A stretch of 64,000 nt of DNA from positions 372,001 to 436,000 of the forward strand of contig OY282379.1 in assembly GCA_958295875.1 (NCBI GenBank), given 5' to 3'. Below, piece after piece: positions 1 to 10,405 of this stretch (positions within the stretch are counted from its first letter, which is position 1; each line of letters begins with the position of its first letter). The position numbers and the translations under genes are program-made. The notes under the pieces were generated by a model that had not been told where the DNA came from, did not search any database, and saw only the letters and a program-made list of their open reading frames with translations. Source of the DNA: an uncultured Pseudomonadales bacterium. Its GTDB lineage: Bacteria; Pseudomonadota; Gammaproteobacteria; Pseudomonadales; Azotimanducaceae.

Positions 1-168
1 ATTGACGAGGCGCGTCTTCAACTCGAAGCCGTCGGGGGCCAAGTGCGCGTCCCGAAGTGCGCGACGGTCGCCGAAGCTGGCGTGTTGCGGCAGCGTTGCC
101 CGCCGAGAGCGCAAACTTCGGTCTTGCGTTTCACGAACCAATTCATGCAATCGTCTTGGTCGAGTTAA
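1..168 (+). CDS. Possible 3' end of an unidentified gene, cut by the window edge
   Basis: Frame 1 is open from base 1 to a TAA at 166-168 (55 codons). Its stop overlaps the stop of the converging rloB-like gene, which is a common arrangement for a real gene end. The residues suggest no family, so this may be chance. The upstream sequence would decide. Confidence 0.22.
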   Translation: MDEARLQLEAVGGQVRVPKCATVAEAGVLRQRCPPRAQTSVLRFTNQFMQSSWSS

Positions 169-860
169 GATGCCTGCCCGAGTGTCCGACTCTCGCTTTG
201 TGTGTACCGCTGTTGCGTTAGCTCGTGAGCCTCACGGATGATGCGGATCAAGCAGCCGACCGTGGTGGAAGGATTGCCGAAGGGCCGATTTTCGGCTTCT
301 CGCGCCCGCAACTGCCTTGCTGCACGGAGCTCTGCCGCCTGCACTTCTACAAGAAGCGTCTCGAAGTTCGGACTCGACGACTGCTCGTGGTGGTACTCAG
401 GAAACAACTTATGCAGTCGGGCTTGGATGTCGCCGCTACTGGCTGGCTTGTCATAGTCCTCCAGATGGAGAACCAGCCAAACCTCGAAGCATGGATTGGA
501 CTGGGCGACCTCCACCTGATTTGAGCGACACTTAGCGACGGCATTGTTGAACTGTGGGTGATTATCACGGTCGAACACCGCCCACACTTGGTCCTGTTCT
601 TCATACGACGATGTGTCCTGTCTGCGCCGCCTTCTGTTCGACCGGAGCTCCTTGGCACGCTGGGTCGCCCGGTCCGCAACTGTGAGTGCAACGCCACCGA
701 CCCCTACAATCTTGATCCACGCACGCTTGAACCGGCGTCGCACCGCCCTCAGGTACTCAGGCTCGGTTTTAGCTCCTTCACAGTAAACGTAGAAGCGCCG
801 CTCGGGCTCGGCGACATGCTTCCGACGTTTGAGCGGAGCGGGTGTTCTTTTCTTGGCCAA
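165..860 (-). CDS. rloB: RloB-like protein, Toprim-type putative nuclease
   Basis: The protein carries the RloB family landmarks: CEGAKTEPEYL near residues 27-37, a VFDRD segment near 95-99, and SNPCFEVWLVLH near 121-132. The acidic residues fit the Toprim-like metal site proposed for this family. I place the start at a TTG two bases after the stop of the upstream ATPase gene, giving 231 aa, the usual family size. The longer reading from 1025 only adds translated ATPase sequence in another frame. RloB was named as a restriction-linked ORF, and proteins of this kind are often paired with AAA15 ATPases. The nuclease role is inferred. Confidence 0.8.
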   Translation of the reverse strand: MAKKRTPAPLKRRKHVAEPERRFYVYCEGAKTEPEYLRAVRRRFKRAWIKIVGVGGVALTVADRATQRAKELRSNRRRRRQDTSSYEEQDQVWAVFDRDNHPQFNNAVAKCRSNQVEVAQSNPCFEVWLVLHLEDYDKPASSGDIQARLHKLFPEYHHEQSSSPNFETLLVEVQAAELRAARQLRAREAENRPFGNPSTTVGCLIRIIREAHELTQQRYTQSESRTLGQAS

Positions 861-862
861 GT

Positions 863-2110
863 TCAGGCAGGTTGAGGCGAGGCGGACGATGTCGTGCGCA
901 ATCGTCGAGGGGTTGCGCCGTAGCGGTGCTGAAGGTAGCCCCGTTCCAGATTGTCGCCCTTGCGGGTACGGATGTCCGTAAGGGGATAGGTTCGTGTTGC
1001 ACCGTCTTCCTTCTCGGCAAACCACACTTGGTCTCGACGCAGCATCGGGGCGTCAAGCAGATTGGTGTCGTGGACCGTGGCAATGAGTTGGGCGCCGGAG
1101 GGGTTGGTGCTTGGTGAACAGAAGAGACTCAACAGCGCCCGGGACCCTGCCGTATGCAGGCTAAGGTCAAGCTCGTCAACCACCAGCGGAGAACCTGAGT
1201 CCAACGACTTGAACAGCCGGGTGAGAATCAACAGCAGGCGGCGCGTCCCCGCGCTTTCGCGTTCCAGCTCGAAGTACACGTCTTTCTCTGACCCACGGTG
1301 CGCCAGTTGGATGCGCGACTGACGCTCAGGGGGAGTGCGGACGCCAAGGGCCGACAACTTGTGCATCAGTTCCCGGTCACTCTCCGTCAGTTCTTCCACC
1401 ACTCGGCGATAGTCCACAACGCCCGTGTCCGCCTCGCCCAGAAAGTCCAACACGCGCTGATCCAGTTCGTCGTCGGCAAGCGCGGCCGACGCGAGTGACC
1501 CGGAAATCGTACGCCCCAACACACCGTTCATCTTCAGGAAGTAGGAGAACACCGATGTCAGCTTTTCGTGGCCGTGCTGGGCCGCTGCCGATAGGAACAA
1601 GCTGTTCTCGCGGGTGAGGTCGGCAAGGATGCGGTTGCGGCCCTTGAGCGCCCGCCCGAAACGAAACTCGCCGCCGTCGCGTTCAAACAGCATCCGCCGA
1701 CGCCCAGATGGATAGTCGAGCAGCCACTCGCTGACAAACTCCTTGTCAGTGGCCTCAAATCCGTAGTGGTGGCGTATGCCTCGGAGCACGAAGTCCATCT
1801 CGAAGTGAGACGGCGACGCGGCGCTTGCGGAATCGAGACGGAAGTGCTGCCGTTGAGCGACGCCCGCAGCAGGCTTGTCAGCTTGGGATTCTAGAACCAT
1901 TAGCCGCATGGCGCCCATGGCGTCCACAATGTTGCTCTTGCCGGAAGCATTGGCACCGTAGATCACTATTGCCGGGAGAACGAACCCGCTTGGCGACGCG
2001 GCGCAGTGGATCAGGCCGTCTTCGGTATCGGAGAGCGCCGATGCGACCAGCGACAGCTCCTGCCGGTCTCGGATGGAGAGGTGGTTGGCGACGACAAAAC
2101 GCAACAGCAT
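863..2110 (-). CDS. AAA15-family (OLD/AriA-like) ATPase
   Basis: This 415-aa protein has an SMC/ABC-like ATPase core. Walker A (GANASGKS) is at residues 52-59, an ABC-like signature (ESAGTRR) at 285-291, Walker B (LVVDELD) at 309-315, and a switch histidine in TVHD at 347. The C-terminal segment ending YLQHRYGATP is typical of the AAA_15 predicted ATP-binding family. It ends two bases before the RloB start, so the two form one operon. The pairing resembles the ATPase-plus-Toprim layout of PARIS (AriA/AriB). A sensing role in phage defence is an inference. The start is preceded by AAGGGGA at a workable distance. Confidence 0.85.
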   Translation of the reverse strand: MLLRFVVANHLSIRDRQELSLVASALSDTEDGLIHCAASPSGFVLPAIVIYGANASGKSNIVDAMGAMRLMVLESQADKPAAGVAQRQHFRLDSASAASPSHFEMDFVLRGIRHHYGFEATDKEFVSEWLLDYPSGRRRMLFERDGGEFRFGRALKGRNRILADLTRENSLFLSAAAQHGHEKLTSVFSYFLKMNGVLGRTISGSLASAALADDELDQRVLDFLGEADTGVVDYRRVVEELTESDRELMHKLSALGVRTPPERQSRIQLAHRGSEKDVYFELERESAGTRRLLLILTRLFKSLDSGSPLVVDELDLSLHTAGSRALLSLFCSPSTNPSGAQLIATVHDTNLLDAPMLRRDQVWFAEKEDGATRTYPLTDIRTRKGDNLERGYLQHRYGATPRRLRTTSSASPQPA

Positions 2111-2145
2111 GGTCTCTGTCCCCTTCTATGCGTTCGACATGCACT

Positions 2146-2175
2146 CTAATAGACAAAAGAGCGAAAGTCGCGCAA
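2146..2175 (-). promoter_or_regulatory. Candidate sigma-70 promoter of the AAA-RloB cassette
   Basis: On the minus strand TTGCGC (2175-2170) and TATTAG (2151-2146) are 18 bp apart, in a locally A+T-rich stretch about 36 bp upstream of the ATPase start. It is a moderate match only. Confidence 0.4.
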
Positions 2176-2444
2176 AAATCGCTTCTAACACGCATTTGCT
2201 TGCACCTCACCGTGGATTGTCAGCGGCCTTTGTCCGCCCTCCACAGCGCCGACGTTGCGTCCACCTTCGACCAGCCCGCCGACGCATCCGGCCACGGCAC
2301 AAATGCACGAGTTGAGGGCGTTGCGTCGGTGTTCATGGCGTCGGCGAGAAGCCAAAAGGAGTTCTCTCGGACACGCCTCTTGCCGGATGCGACGCCCCGC
2401 ACGCGGGGCGCCCCGGAGCTTGAACCCAGCCAGCTAGCGAAGGC
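2176..2444. other. Intergenic stretch between the defence cassette and pnp
   Basis: No convincing reading frame is seen here. The one clear structure is a short G+C-rich inverted repeat at 2393-2410 (CGCCCCGC, 2-base spacer, GCGGGGCG), which may serve as a second hairpin behind pnp. There are no direct repeats or integrase-type attachment duplications that I can recognise. Confidence 0.5.
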
Positions 2445-2479
2445 ACCGCGGGGGCGGCCCGAGCGAGCCACCCCGCGGT
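2445..2479 (-). terminator. Probable hairpin terminator after pnp
   Basis: A perfect 9-bp inverted repeat (ACCGCGGGG ... CCCCGCGGT) with a 17-base loop begins about 10 bases after the pnp stop. No T-run follows on the minus strand, so it may stabilise the 3' end or work with Rho instead of being a classic intrinsic terminator. Confidence 0.4.
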
Positions 2480-2489
2480 CAACGCCGGC

Positions 2490-4580
2490 TCAAGCCGTTT
2501 CGGCGTAGTTCGGCAGTTCCTTGATGGAGAGCTTGATGCGGCCGCGCTGGTCGAGGTCTAGAACGACCACTTCCACTTCCTGGCCTTCCTGAAGATGATC
2601 CGTCACCTTCTCCACGCGGTGCTTGGCGATCTGCGAGATGTGCAGCAGGCCATCCTTGCCGGGCAGGATGTTCACGAACGCGCCATAGTCCTCGATGCGC
2701 ACCACCTTGCCGCTGTAGATCTTGCCCACCTCCGCTTCCGCGGTGATTTCCTCCACCCGCGCCACGGCCGCATCCTTCGAGGCTTGATCCTCGCCGTAGA
2801 TGCGCACGGTGCCGTCGTCTTCCACATCCACCTCTGCCCCCGTCTCTTCCACGATGGAACGAATGGTGACGCCGCCTTTGCCGATGATGTCGCGGATTTT
2901 GTCTGGGTTCACCTTGAGGAGCGCGATGGACGGCGCGTTCTCTGAGAGGTTTGGCCGCGCCTCGGCGATCACCTTGTTCATCTCGCCCAAGATGTGCAGC
3001 CGCGCGCCGTGCGCCTGAGCCAGCGCCGCCTCCATGATTTCCTCGGTGATGCCGTCGATCTTGATGTCCATCTGCAAGGCGGTGACGCCCTGCGCGGTGC
3101 CGGCCACCTTGAAGTCCATGTCGCCGAGATGATCCTCGTCACCCAGGATGTCCGTCAGCACCGTGTGGCGGTCGCCATCCTTCACCAAGCCCATGGCGAC
3201 GCCGGCCACCGGCGCCCGCACCGGCACCCCGGCATCCATCAGCGCAAGCGAGGCGCCGCAGACGCTCGCCATCGAGCTCGAGCCGTTGCTCTCGGTGATC
3301 TCGGACACCACGCGCACCGTGAAGGGGAAGTCTTCCGGATCTGGCAGCACCGCCGAGATGCCGCGCCGCGCCAAGCGCCCGTGGCCAATCTCGCGACGCT
3401 TCGGGCCGCCTAGGAACGCGGCTTCGCCGACGCTGTAGGGCGGGAAGTTGTAGTGCAGGAGGAATGGGTCTTTGTAGGTGCCGTGCAGCGTCTCGACCAA
3501 CGCCGCATCGCGCACCGTGCCCATGGTGGCGGTGACGATGGCTTGCGTCTCGCCGCGCGTGAAGAGGGCTGAGCCATGCGCCCTCGGCAACAGGCCCACT
3601 TCGACCGCGATGGGACGCACCGCGTCTTGCGGGCGGCCGTCGATGCGCGGCTCGCCGTTCAGCACCCGCTCGCGCACGATGCGCTTTTCCATCGCGGCGA
3701 AGGCGCCCGCCACGGCATCTGCGGGGGTGTCCTCGGTGGCCAGTTCGGCGATGGCCTGGTCACGCAACGCGTGTACTTGGCCGACCCGTTCCACCTTGTC
3801 GGTGATGCGGTAGGCATCGCCCAACGCCGCGCCCACGGAAGCCTCCATGCGCTCGGCAAGGTCTGCGTCCACCGCTGCCGGCTGCCAATCCCACTTCGGC
3901 TTGCCGGCCGCGGCCACCAAGTCGTCAATGGCGTCGAGGGCGGTCTGCATCTCTTGATGCGCGTAGAGCACGCCGCCGAGCATCCGGTCCTCGGAGAGTT
4001 CGCTGGCCTCGGATTCCACCATCAGCACCGCGGAGCGGGTGCCGGCCACCACCATGTTGAGCGCGGATTCCTTCAGCGTCTCCACGCTGGGATTCAGCAC
4101 ATAGGCGCCATCTACCAAGCCAACGCGGGCGGCGCCGATGGGGCCGCCGAACGGGGCGCCAGACAGCGAGAGCGCCGCCGACGCGCCCAACATCGCCAAG
4201 ATGTCCGGGTCCATGTCGCGCTCCACGGACATCACCGTGCAGATGACCTGCACCTCGTTCATGAAGCCCTTCGGGAACAAGGGCCGGATGGGACGGTCAA
4301 TCAACCGGCAGGTGAGCGTCTCCTTCTCGGTGGGGCGCCCCTCCCGGCGCGGGAAGCCGCCGGGGATCTTCCCGACCGCATACATCTTTTCCTCGTAGTT
4401 CACGGTGAGCGGGAAAAAGCCTTGGTTTGGCCGCGGCTCCGGAACGACCACCGCGGTACACAGCACCACCGAGTCGCCCATGCGGGCGAAGACGCTCGCC
4501 GTCGCCTGTTTTGCGACGCGATTGGTCTCCAACGTCACCGTGTGTTCGCCGTAGCGAAACTCTGTTCTAACTGGATTCAA
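2490..4580 (-). CDS. pnp: Polyribonucleotide nucleotidyltransferase (PNPase)
   Basis: PNPase degrades RNA 3' to 5' by phosphorolysis and is part of the degradosome in many gammaproteobacteria. The 696-aa product shows two RNase PH-type repeats ([20 protein letters not shown]; later [19 protein letters not shown] and ESNGSSSMA), then a KH domain ([15 protein letters not shown]) and an S1 domain near the C-terminus ([18 protein letters not shown]). Length is normal. The start codon is TTG, supported by AAAGGAGAGAGG seven to eight bases upstream. It follows rpsO, the conserved order. A start other than ATG may help keep its level low. Confidence 0.97.
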   Translation of the reverse strand: MNPVRTEFRYGEHTVTLETNRVAKQATASVFARMGDSVVLCTAVVVPEPRPNQGFFPLTVNYEEKMYAVGKIPGGFPRREGRPTEKETLTCRLIDRPIRPLFPKGFMNEVQVICTVMSVERDMDPDILAMLGASAALSLSGAPFGGPIGAARVGLVDGAYVLNPSVETLKESALNMVVAGTRSAVLMVESEASELSEDRMLGGVLYAHQEMQTALDAIDDLVAAAGKPKWDWQPAAVDADLAERMEASVGAALGDAYRITDKVERVGQVHALRDQAIAELATEDTPADAVAGAFAAMEKRIVRERVLNGEPRIDGRPQDAVRPIAVEVGLLPRAHGSALFTRGETQAIVTATMGTVRDAALVETLHGTYKDPFLLHYNFPPYSVGEAAFLGGPKRREIGHGRLARRGISAVLPDPEDFPFTVRVVSEITESNGSSSMASVCGASLALMDAGVPVRAPVAGVAMGLVKDGDRHTVLTDILGDEDHLGDMDFKVAGTAQGVTALQMDIKIDGITEEIMEAALAQAHGARLHILGEMNKVIAEARPNLSENAPSIALLKVNPDKIRDIIGKGGVTIRSIVEETGAEVDVEDDGTVRIYGEDQASKDAAVARVEEITAEAEVGKIYSGKVVRIEDYGAFVNILPGKDGLLHISQIAKHRVEKVTDHLQEGQEVEVVVLDLDQRGRIKLSIKELPNYAETA

Positions 4581-4592
4581 ACCTCTCTCCTT

Positions 4593-4620
4593 TAGTTGTT
4601 CAGAGGTAGTTGTTCAGAGG
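4593..4620. repeat. Tandem 14-bp repeat in the rpsO-pnp spacer
   Basis: TAGTTGTTCAGAGG occurs twice in perfect tandem, directly upstream of the pnp ribosome-binding site. It looks like a replication-slippage duplication. A role in pnp leader folding is possible but unsupported. Confidence 0.8.
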
Positions 4621-4668
4621 CATCGCGCCACCCGCCCATGCGGCGTGGCGCCTTCGCTTGGATGGCGC

Positions 4669-4938
4669 CTAGCGCCGCAGGCCAAGCCGTTCAATCAACG
4701 CCGCGTAGCGGCCGCTGTCCTTGCCCTTCAGGTAGTCGAGCAGTTTGCGCCGCTGGCTGACCATGCGGATGAGCCCGCGGCGCGAGTGATGATCCTTGCC
4801 GTGTGCACGGAAGTGCTGCTGCAAGGAATTGATGTTGTGCGTCAACAGCGCCACTTGAACCTCCGGCGAGCCGGTGTCGTTGTCGCTGAGTTGGTGCTCC
4901 TGGACGATCAGTTTCTTCGCGTCGGCGGTGAGCGCCAT
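4669..4938 (-). CDS. rpsO: 30S ribosomal protein S15
   Basis: S15 binds the central domain of 16S rRNA early in small-subunit assembly. The 89-aa product has the full family length and the expected sequence ([17 protein letters not shown], then [21 protein letters not shown]). An AGGAGA ribosome-binding site sits about eight bases before the ATG. It lies between truB and pnp, as in related genomes. In E. coli S15 represses its own translation through its leader; I did not try to fold that here. Confidence 0.97.
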   Translation of the reverse strand: MALTADAKKLIVQEHQLSDNDTGSPEVQVALLTHNINSLQQHFRAHGKDHHSRRGLIRMVSQRRKLLDYLKGKDSGRYAALIERLGLRR

Positions 4939-4997
4939 CTGTCAATCTCCTGCCATGTCTCGTTCGTGGCCGCGCGCTGGCGCCGGTCGGCTGGCGC

Positions 4998-5930
4998 TCA
5001 TCGCTCCGCAAGCAGGCGCCTCGGCGCCACGCGGCCACACTCTAGAATCTCGCCCACGCCGAGGAATTGGCCGCAGGCGCCAGCATCCTGCCCACTGGTG
5101 CGCTCGAAGAGCCGCACCCAGCCGGCGGGGGGCGCGTGGGGCACCAGCACGGGCTGCCCCTGACGCAGATAGTACGCGGTGTCCGCCGTCAATGTGACCA
5201 TCGGCCACTGCCGCACGGCGCTCCACGCTGGCTGCAGGAGCGCATCCAAGCGCCGTTCGGCGTTCGCCGCCTCCAATGCCTCGAAAGTGACGAGATCGGA
5301 TTCGGCAAAGGGCCCGGCCATGGTGCGCCGCAACGCCGTCACATGCGCCCCGCAGCCCAACGCTTCGCCGAGTTCGGCGACGATGGAGCGCACGTAGGTG
5401 CCCTTGCTGCAATGAATGTCCAGCGTCAGCGCATCGGCGCCGAAAGCCACGAGTTCGTTGGCATGGATGGTCACCCGGCGCGCTTCGCGCTCCACCTCCA
5501 CGCCGCGCCGCGCCAGCTTGTAGAGCGGCTGGCCCTGATGCTTGATGGCCGAGAACATCGACGGCACCTGATCCACGTCGCCCCGGAACGCATCGAGCGC
5601 CGCCTCCACTTGGCATCGCGACAGGTCGCCCACCGGGCGCTCGGCAAGGATTTTCCCTTCCGCATCGCCGCTGTCCGTGCTGACGCCGAGCCGCGCCTCG
5701 GTGAGGTAGCGCTTGTCCGAATTGAGGAGGAACTGCGACAGTTTCGTGGCGGCGCCGAAGCAAAGCGGCAGCACGCCGGTTGCGAGCGGGTCCAAGCTGC
5801 CCGTGTGGCCCACCTTGCGGGCACGGAACAGCCGCTTGGCCGCCTGCACGGCCTGGTTGGATGTCATGCCGGCCGGCTTGTCCAGCGCCAGCACGCCAGA
5901 CACGTCTCGGCCACGCGAGCGCCGCGCCAT
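4998..5930 (-). CDS. truB: tRNA pseudouridine-55 synthase
   Basis: TruB makes pseudouridine 55 in the T-loop of most tRNAs. The 310-aa protein has the catalytic motif GHTGSLDPLATGVL with the nucleophilic Asp at residue 47, the conserved DKPAGMTS opening, and the C-terminal PUA-like segment. The start is three bases downstream of the rbfA stop (rbfA ends at 5934, truB begins at 5930), so the two are co-transcribed and probably coupled. Confidence 0.96.
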   Translation of the reverse strand: MARRSRGRDVSGVLALDKPAGMTSNQAVQAAKRLFRARKVGHTGSLDPLATGVLPLCFGAATKLSQFLLNSDKRYLTEARLGVSTDSGDAEGKILAERPVGDLSRCQVEAALDAFRGDVDQVPSMFSAIKHQGQPLYKLARRGVEVEREARRVTIHANELVAFGADALTLDIHCSKGTYVRSIVAELGEALGCGAHVTALRRTMAGPFAESDLVTFEALEAANAERRLDALLQPAWSAVRQWPMVTLTADTAYYLRQGQPVLVPHAPPAGWVRLFERTSGQDAGACGQFLGVGEILECGRVAPRRLLAER

Positions 5931-5933
5931 CGT

Positions 5934-6317
5934 TCAAGCCTCTGCGCCTTGATCCGCAGCCACTGCGCGATCGATGAGCGCTTCCATGCGCGGGCCAGCC
6001 TCCACCATGTCGTCGTAGCGAAACCGCAGCCGCGGCGTGGCGCGCAACGTGTTGCGGCGGGCGATGGCGGAGCGCATGAAGCCGGCGGCGTGACCGAGGG
6101 CCTCCAGCAACTCGCGCCGGCGCGCGCCATGCGCCACCGGCAACGACCGGACATAGACGTCGGCGACGCTCATGTCCCGGCTGACGCGCACCTCGGTGAC
6201 GTTCGTCATGCCGATGCGCGGGTCGCGCGTGTCGGCCAAGAGCACCCGCGCAATCTCGTCGCGGATGAGGTCTCCGAGCTTCAGGTCGCGCTCGCTGTTG
6301 CGTGTCCTCACGGCCAT
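5934..6317 (-). CDS. rbfA: 30S ribosome-binding factor A
   Basis: RbfA is a KH-like factor for 16S rRNA 5' end maturation and cold adaptation. I start it at the ATG at 6317, two bases after the infB stop, giving 127 aa beginning MAVRTRNSERDLKLGDLIR, the family's usual opening. A longer in-frame version from 6410 would only add translated infB sequence. The family core TRDPRIGMTNVTEVRVSRDMSVADVYV is intact. Confidence 0.95.
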   Translation of the reverse strand: MAVRTRNSERDLKLGDLIRDEIARVLLADTRDPRIGMTNVTEVRVSRDMSVADVYVRSLPVAHGARRRELLEALGHAAGFMRSAIARRNTLRATPRLRFRYDDMVEAGPRMEALIDRAVAADQGAEA

Positions 6318-6319
6318 GG

Positions 6320-8854
6320 CTACAGCACCCGCGCCACTTCCCGCGCCTCGAACACTTCGATCTTGTCGCCCACCTTCACGTCGTTGTAGTTGCGCACGCC
6401 GATGCCGCACTCAAGGCCATTGCGCACTTCGTTGACGTCCTCCTTGAAGCGGCGCAGGGATTCAAGCTCTCCCTCGAAGATGACGACGTTGTCGCGCAGC
6501 ACGCGGATCTTCCGATTGCGGAACACCGTGCCGTCCAACACCATGCAGCCGGCAACTTGGCCGTAGCGCGGCGAACGGAACACGTCCCGCACTTCCGCGG
6601 CGCCCAAGATCTCTTCGCGGATTTCCGGTGCGAGCATGTCCTGCAGCACCCGCTTGATGTCGTCCAGCAATTCGTAGATGACGCTGTAGTACCGCAGGTC
6701 GATCTGCTCGCGCTCGATGATCGCCTTGGCGTTGCCGTCCGCGCGCACGTTGAAGCCGAAGATCGCGGCACCGTACGTCATCGCCAAGGTGGCATCCGAT
6801 TCGGTGATGCCGCCGACGCCGGAGCCGAGGATGTTCACGGCCACTTCGTCGTTGCCCAGTTCCGCGCAGGCTTGCATGATGGCCTCCAGCGACCCACGCA
6901 CATCCGCCTTCGCCACCACCTTCAGCACCCGCCGCTCGCCTTCCTTGAAGCCGGCGAACACGTTCTCGAGGCGCGCCGCTTGCTGTCTCGCATGGCGCTG
7001 CTGCTGGCTGCGGCCGGCGCGGAACTCGGCCAGCTCGCGGGCGCGTTTTTCGTCCGCCACCACGGAGAAGTCGTCGCCGGCCTCGGGCGTGGCATTGAGG
7101 CCGAGCATTTCCACCGGCACGGACGGCCCGGCTTCATGCACCGGATCGCCCCGCTCGTTCACCAGCAGCCGCACGCGCCCAAAGCGCTCGCCGGCAATCA
7201 CCACGTCGCCGCGGCGCAACGTGCCATTCTGGACGAGCATCGTCGCCACCGGCCCGCGGCCGCGCTCCAAGCGCGATTCCACCACGATGCCGCGGCCGGC
7301 TGCGTCGCGCACCGCCTTCAATTCCAGAATCTCGGCTTGCAGCTTCACGGCTTCGAGCAGGTCGCTGATGCCGTCTCCCGTCTCTGCGGACACCTGCACG
7401 AATTGCGTGTCGCCGCCGAGTTCCTCTGGGATCACCTCGATGGCGACGAGTTCCTGCTTGATGCGCTCTGGGTCGGCGCCTTCCAAATCCATCTTGTTGA
7501 TGGCGACGATGATGGGCACGGACGCCGCCTTGGCATGTTGCACCGCCTCGATCGTCTGCGGCATCACGCCGTCGTCCGCGGCCACCACCAGCACCACGAT
7601 GTCCGTCGATGCGGCGCCCCGGGCGCGCATGGCCGTGAACGCCGCGTGCCCCGGTGTGTCGAGGAAGCTGATGTCGCCGTGCTCCGTCTCCACGCGGTAG
7701 GCGCCGATGTGCTGGGTGATGCCGCCAGCCTCGCCAGCGACCACGCGGGTGTTGCGGATGAAGTCCAGCAGTGAGGTTTTGCCGTGATCGACATGGCCCA
7801 TCACCGTCACCACAGGCGAACGGGTTTCGCCGTCGCCTTCGATCTTGAGCGACTCCTTGTGCTCGTGCTCCAACTCGTCTGCCACGACGAGCCGCACCTT
7901 GTGGCCCATCTCCTCGACGACTAGGGTTGCGGTGTCTTGATCGAGCATTTGGTTGATGGTGGCCATCACGCCCAAGCCCATGAGCGTCTTGATGACTTCC
8001 CCAGCCTTGACGCTCATGCGCCCCGCGAGATCGCCCACGGTGATGGCGTCGCTGAGCTCCACTTCGCGCTGAATGGATTCCTGCGGGCGCTCGAAGCCGC
8101 CGCCGCGCGTCTCCACGGAAATGCGCACCGGCGCCCGCCGGCGCGGGCGATGCGGGCCCCGCTTGAGGGAGAGTTCGTCGCGGCGTCGGCTGCGGGGGGC
8201 CAAGTTTCCCTTGCCGCGTTCGCGCTCCTTGGAGCGTTCCTTGCCGCGCTTGCCGGGGCGCGTTTGCGTAGTTTGGACGGCCTGCGCCTCGGCTTGGGCC
8301 TTGGCGGCGGCATCCGTCACTTCACGCTGCACCGCCTGTTCGGCGGCGAGCCGCGCCGCTTCCTCCTGCTCGCGCTCTGCTTTCTCGCGCTCCGCCTCGC
8401 GTTCCGCCGCGGCTTCCGCTTCCGCCTCTTGCTCCGCGCGCCGCTTGAGCTCCGCCTCCGCCGCTTCCCGCGCCGCGCCTTGCTCGCGGCGGCGCACTTC
8501 CAGCTCGGCTTCCGTGGGCGCCACGGGCGTGGGTTCCGCCGGCGGCGCCGGTTGGCCCTCGGCGGGCCGCACATAGGTGCGGCGGCGCTTGCGCTGCACC
8601 GTCACCGTGCGCCCCATGCGCCCCTGCCCCATCTTCAGCGTGGAGTGGGACGTGCGCTTCAACGTGATACGGCTCGCGGCCGAGCCAGTGCCGTGGCGTT
8701 GCCGCAGAAAGACGAGGATGGCTTCGCGCTGCTCGTCGCTGACGGCTTCGTCCTCGCCGCGCTGCGGCAGACCAGCTTCCCTGATTTGCTTCAGCACGCG
8801 GTCGGTCGTCGCGCCGACTTCCTCCGCGAACTGTTTGACGGTCACTTCAGGCAT
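6320..8854 (-). CDS. infB: Translation initiation factor IF-2
   Basis: IF-2 is the GTPase that brings fMet-tRNA to the 30S subunit. The 844-aa protein has an N-terminal IF2-N subdomain ([20 protein letters not shown]), a long charged Ala/Glu/Arg linker around residues 100-230, and the G domain with [16 protein letters not shown] and NKMD. It continues into domains II-IV. Its first eight bases overlap the end of nusA, suggesting coupling. The charged linker is variable in this family and not a sign of damage. Confidence 0.97.
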   Translation of the reverse strand: MPEVTVKQFAEEVGATTDRVLKQIREAGLPQRGEDEAVSDEQREAILVFLRQRHGTGSAASRITLKRTSHSTLKMGQGRMGRTVTVQRKRRRTYVRPAEGQPAPPAEPTPVAPTEAELEVRRREQGAAREAAEAELKRRAEQEAEAEAAAEREAEREKAEREQEEAARLAAEQAVQREVTDAAAKAQAEAQAVQTTQTRPGKRGKERSKERERGKGNLAPRSRRRDELSLKRGPHRPRRRAPVRISVETRGGGFERPQESIQREVELSDAITVGDLAGRMSVKAGEVIKTLMGLGVMATINQMLDQDTATLVVEEMGHKVRLVVADELEHEHKESLKIEGDGETRSPVVTVMGHVDHGKTSLLDFIRNTRVVAGEAGGITQHIGAYRVETEHGDISFLDTPGHAAFTAMRARGAASTDIVVLVVAADDGVMPQTIEAVQHAKAASVPIIVAINKMDLEGADPERIKQELVAIEVIPEELGGDTQFVQVSAETGDGISDLLEAVKLQAEILELKAVRDAAGRGIVVESRLERGRGPVATMLVQNGTLRRGDVVIAGERFGRVRLLVNERGDPVHEAGPSVPVEMLGLNATPEAGDDFSVVADEKRARELAEFRAGRSQQQRHARQQAARLENVFAGFKEGERRVLKVVAKADVRGSLEAIMQACAELGNDEVAVNILGSGVGGITESDATLAMTYGAAIFGFNVRADGNAKAIIEREQIDLRYYSVIYELLDDIKRVLQDMLAPEIREEILGAAEVRDVFRSPRYGQVAGCMVLDGTVFRNRKIRVLRDNVVIFEGELESLRRFKEDVNEVRNGLECGIGVRNYNDVKVGDKIEVFEAREVARVL

Positions 8855-10400
8855 TGGACTCCAAGTCCTCCACGGCTTCGCCGGACGCCGCCGATTCTTC
8901 GGCGAACCACGGCGCCCGCGCCGTCATGATGAGTTCCCCGGCACGTTCTTCGCCGAGCGTGCCGTCGATCTCCACCAAGTCCGCGATGGCAAGCTCCGCC
9001 AAATCTTCCATGGTGACGACGGAGTTTGCGGCGAGCCGGTATGCGAGTTGCCGATCCATGCCTTCCATGTTCAGCAAATCCGCCGCCGGCTCCCCGTCAC
9101 TCAACAATTCCTCAGACGCGATCGCTTGGTTCAGCAGCACATCGCGCGCCCGCTTGCGCAGCTCGTCCACGATCTCGTCGTCGAAGCCGTCGATGGCGCG
9201 CAGTTCCTCGATGGGGATGTAGGCCACTTCCTCCACGCTGGTGAAGCCTTCCTCGGCCAACACGGCGGCGACGTTGCCGTCCACGGAGAGCGACTCCATG
9301 AACTCGCGCACATAGGATTGCGCTTCCTCTTCCTGGCGCTGTTCGGCCTCTTCCGAGCTCATCACTTGCAGCGTCCAGCCAGTGAGGTTCGACGCCAAGC
9401 GCACGTTCTCGCCCTTCTGCCCGATGGCCTGCGCCAAGCTCTCCTCGGCCACGCCGAGTTCCATGCTGTGGGTGTCCTCGTCGAGGACGATGGACTGCAC
9501 CTCGGCGGGTTGCATGGCGTTGATGGCGAGTTGGGCGGGGTTCTCGTGCCACGGCACGATGTCCACCCGCTCGCCGGCGAGTTCGCCGGACACGGCCTGC
9601 ACCCGAGAGCCGCGCATGCCGACGCAGGCACCCACCGGATCGATGCGGCCATCGTTGGTGTACACAGCGATCTTGGCCCTGGAGCCCGGCTCGCGGGCGG
9701 CGGCGCGAATCTCGATCACCTGCTCGGCGATCTCCGGCACCTCCACCTTGAACAGTTCCACCAGCATCTGCGAGCTCTTGCGGGTAAGGATGAGCTGCGG
9801 CCCGCGCACCTCTGGCGTCACCTCCATGAGCAACGCGCGCAGCCGGTCGCCAACGCGGAAGGTCTCGCGGCCGATGAGGTTGCCGCGCGGCAGCCGTGCC
9901 TCGGCGTTGTTGCCGAGATCCACGATTACATCTTCGCGGGTGACGCGCTTCACGGTGCCGCCGACGAGTTCATTGACCCGCGGCAGATACTTCTCCAGCA
10001 CCTGCGCCCGCTCCGCCTCCCGCACCCGCTGATTCAGCACTTGCCGCGCCGCCTGGGCGCCGATGCGGCCGAACTCGACGGATTCCACCGGTTCTTCGTG
10101 AAAGTCGCCGAGGCCGAGCTCCGGGGCCTTCTCGGCGGCTTCCTCTGGGCTCAATTCGGCGTCTGGGTTGTAGGTCTCTTCCTCTTCGAGCTCGCGCTGC
10201 GGATCCAGCACTTGCCAGCGGCGGAACGTCTTGTAATCCCCGCTGTCTTGGTCGATGACCACGCGGAACTCGGCGTCCTCGCGGTATTTCTTCTTCGTCG
10301 CCATCGCCAACGCCGACTCGAGCGCGTCAAAGATCACGTCCTTGGCCACGCCCTTCTCGTGGGAGAGCGATTCGACGAACATGAGGATTTCTTTGCTCAT
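8847..10400 (-). CDS. nusA: Transcription termination/antitermination factor NusA
   Basis: NusA binds RNA polymerase and modulates pausing, termination and antitermination. The 517-aa protein has the N-terminal polymerase-binding domain, an S1 domain ([26 protein letters not shown]), two KH domains ([30 protein letters not shown]) and two C-terminal acidic repeats as in proteobacterial NusA. It lies between rimP and infB in the conserved operon. Confidence 0.97.
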   Translation of the reverse strand: MSKEILMFVESLSHEKGVAKDVIFDALESALAMATKKKYREDAEFRVVIDQDSGDYKTFRRWQVLDPQRELEEEETYNPDAELSPEEAAEKAPELGLGDFHEEPVESVEFGRIGAQAARQVLNQRVREAERAQVLEKYLPRVNELVGGTVKRVTREDVIVDLGNNAEARLPRGNLIGRETFRVGDRLRALLMEVTPEVRGPQLILTRKSSQMLVELFKVEVPEIAEQVIEIRAAAREPGSRAKIAVYTNDGRIDPVGACVGMRGSRVQAVSGELAGERVDIVPWHENPAQLAINAMQPAEVQSIVLDEDTHSMELGVAEESLAQAIGQKGENVRLASNLTGWTLQVMSSEEAEQRQEEEAQSYVREFMESLSVDGNVAAVLAEEGFTSVEEVAYIPIEELRAIDGFDDEIVDELRKRARDVLLNQAIASEELLSDGEPAADLLNMEGMDRQLAYRLAANSVVTMEDLAELAIADLVEIDGTLGEERAGELIMTARAPWFAEESAASGEAVEDLESNA

Positions 10401-10405
10401 GGCAG

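Noticed and set aside
2110..2125. AAGGGGACAGAGACC before the ATPase gene as a member of the GGACAGGCAC repeat family
   Set aside because: It differs in the core of the motif (AGAGA versus AGGCA), stands alone, and is better explained as a ribosome-binding site.
3576..4595. Long plus-strand open frame (339 aa) over pnp
   Set aside because: It is the antisense reading of a clear pnp gene; its His/Arg/Gly-rich composition is typical of antisense frames in G+C-rich DNA. The same applies to the long frames antisense to truB, infB, carB and rho.
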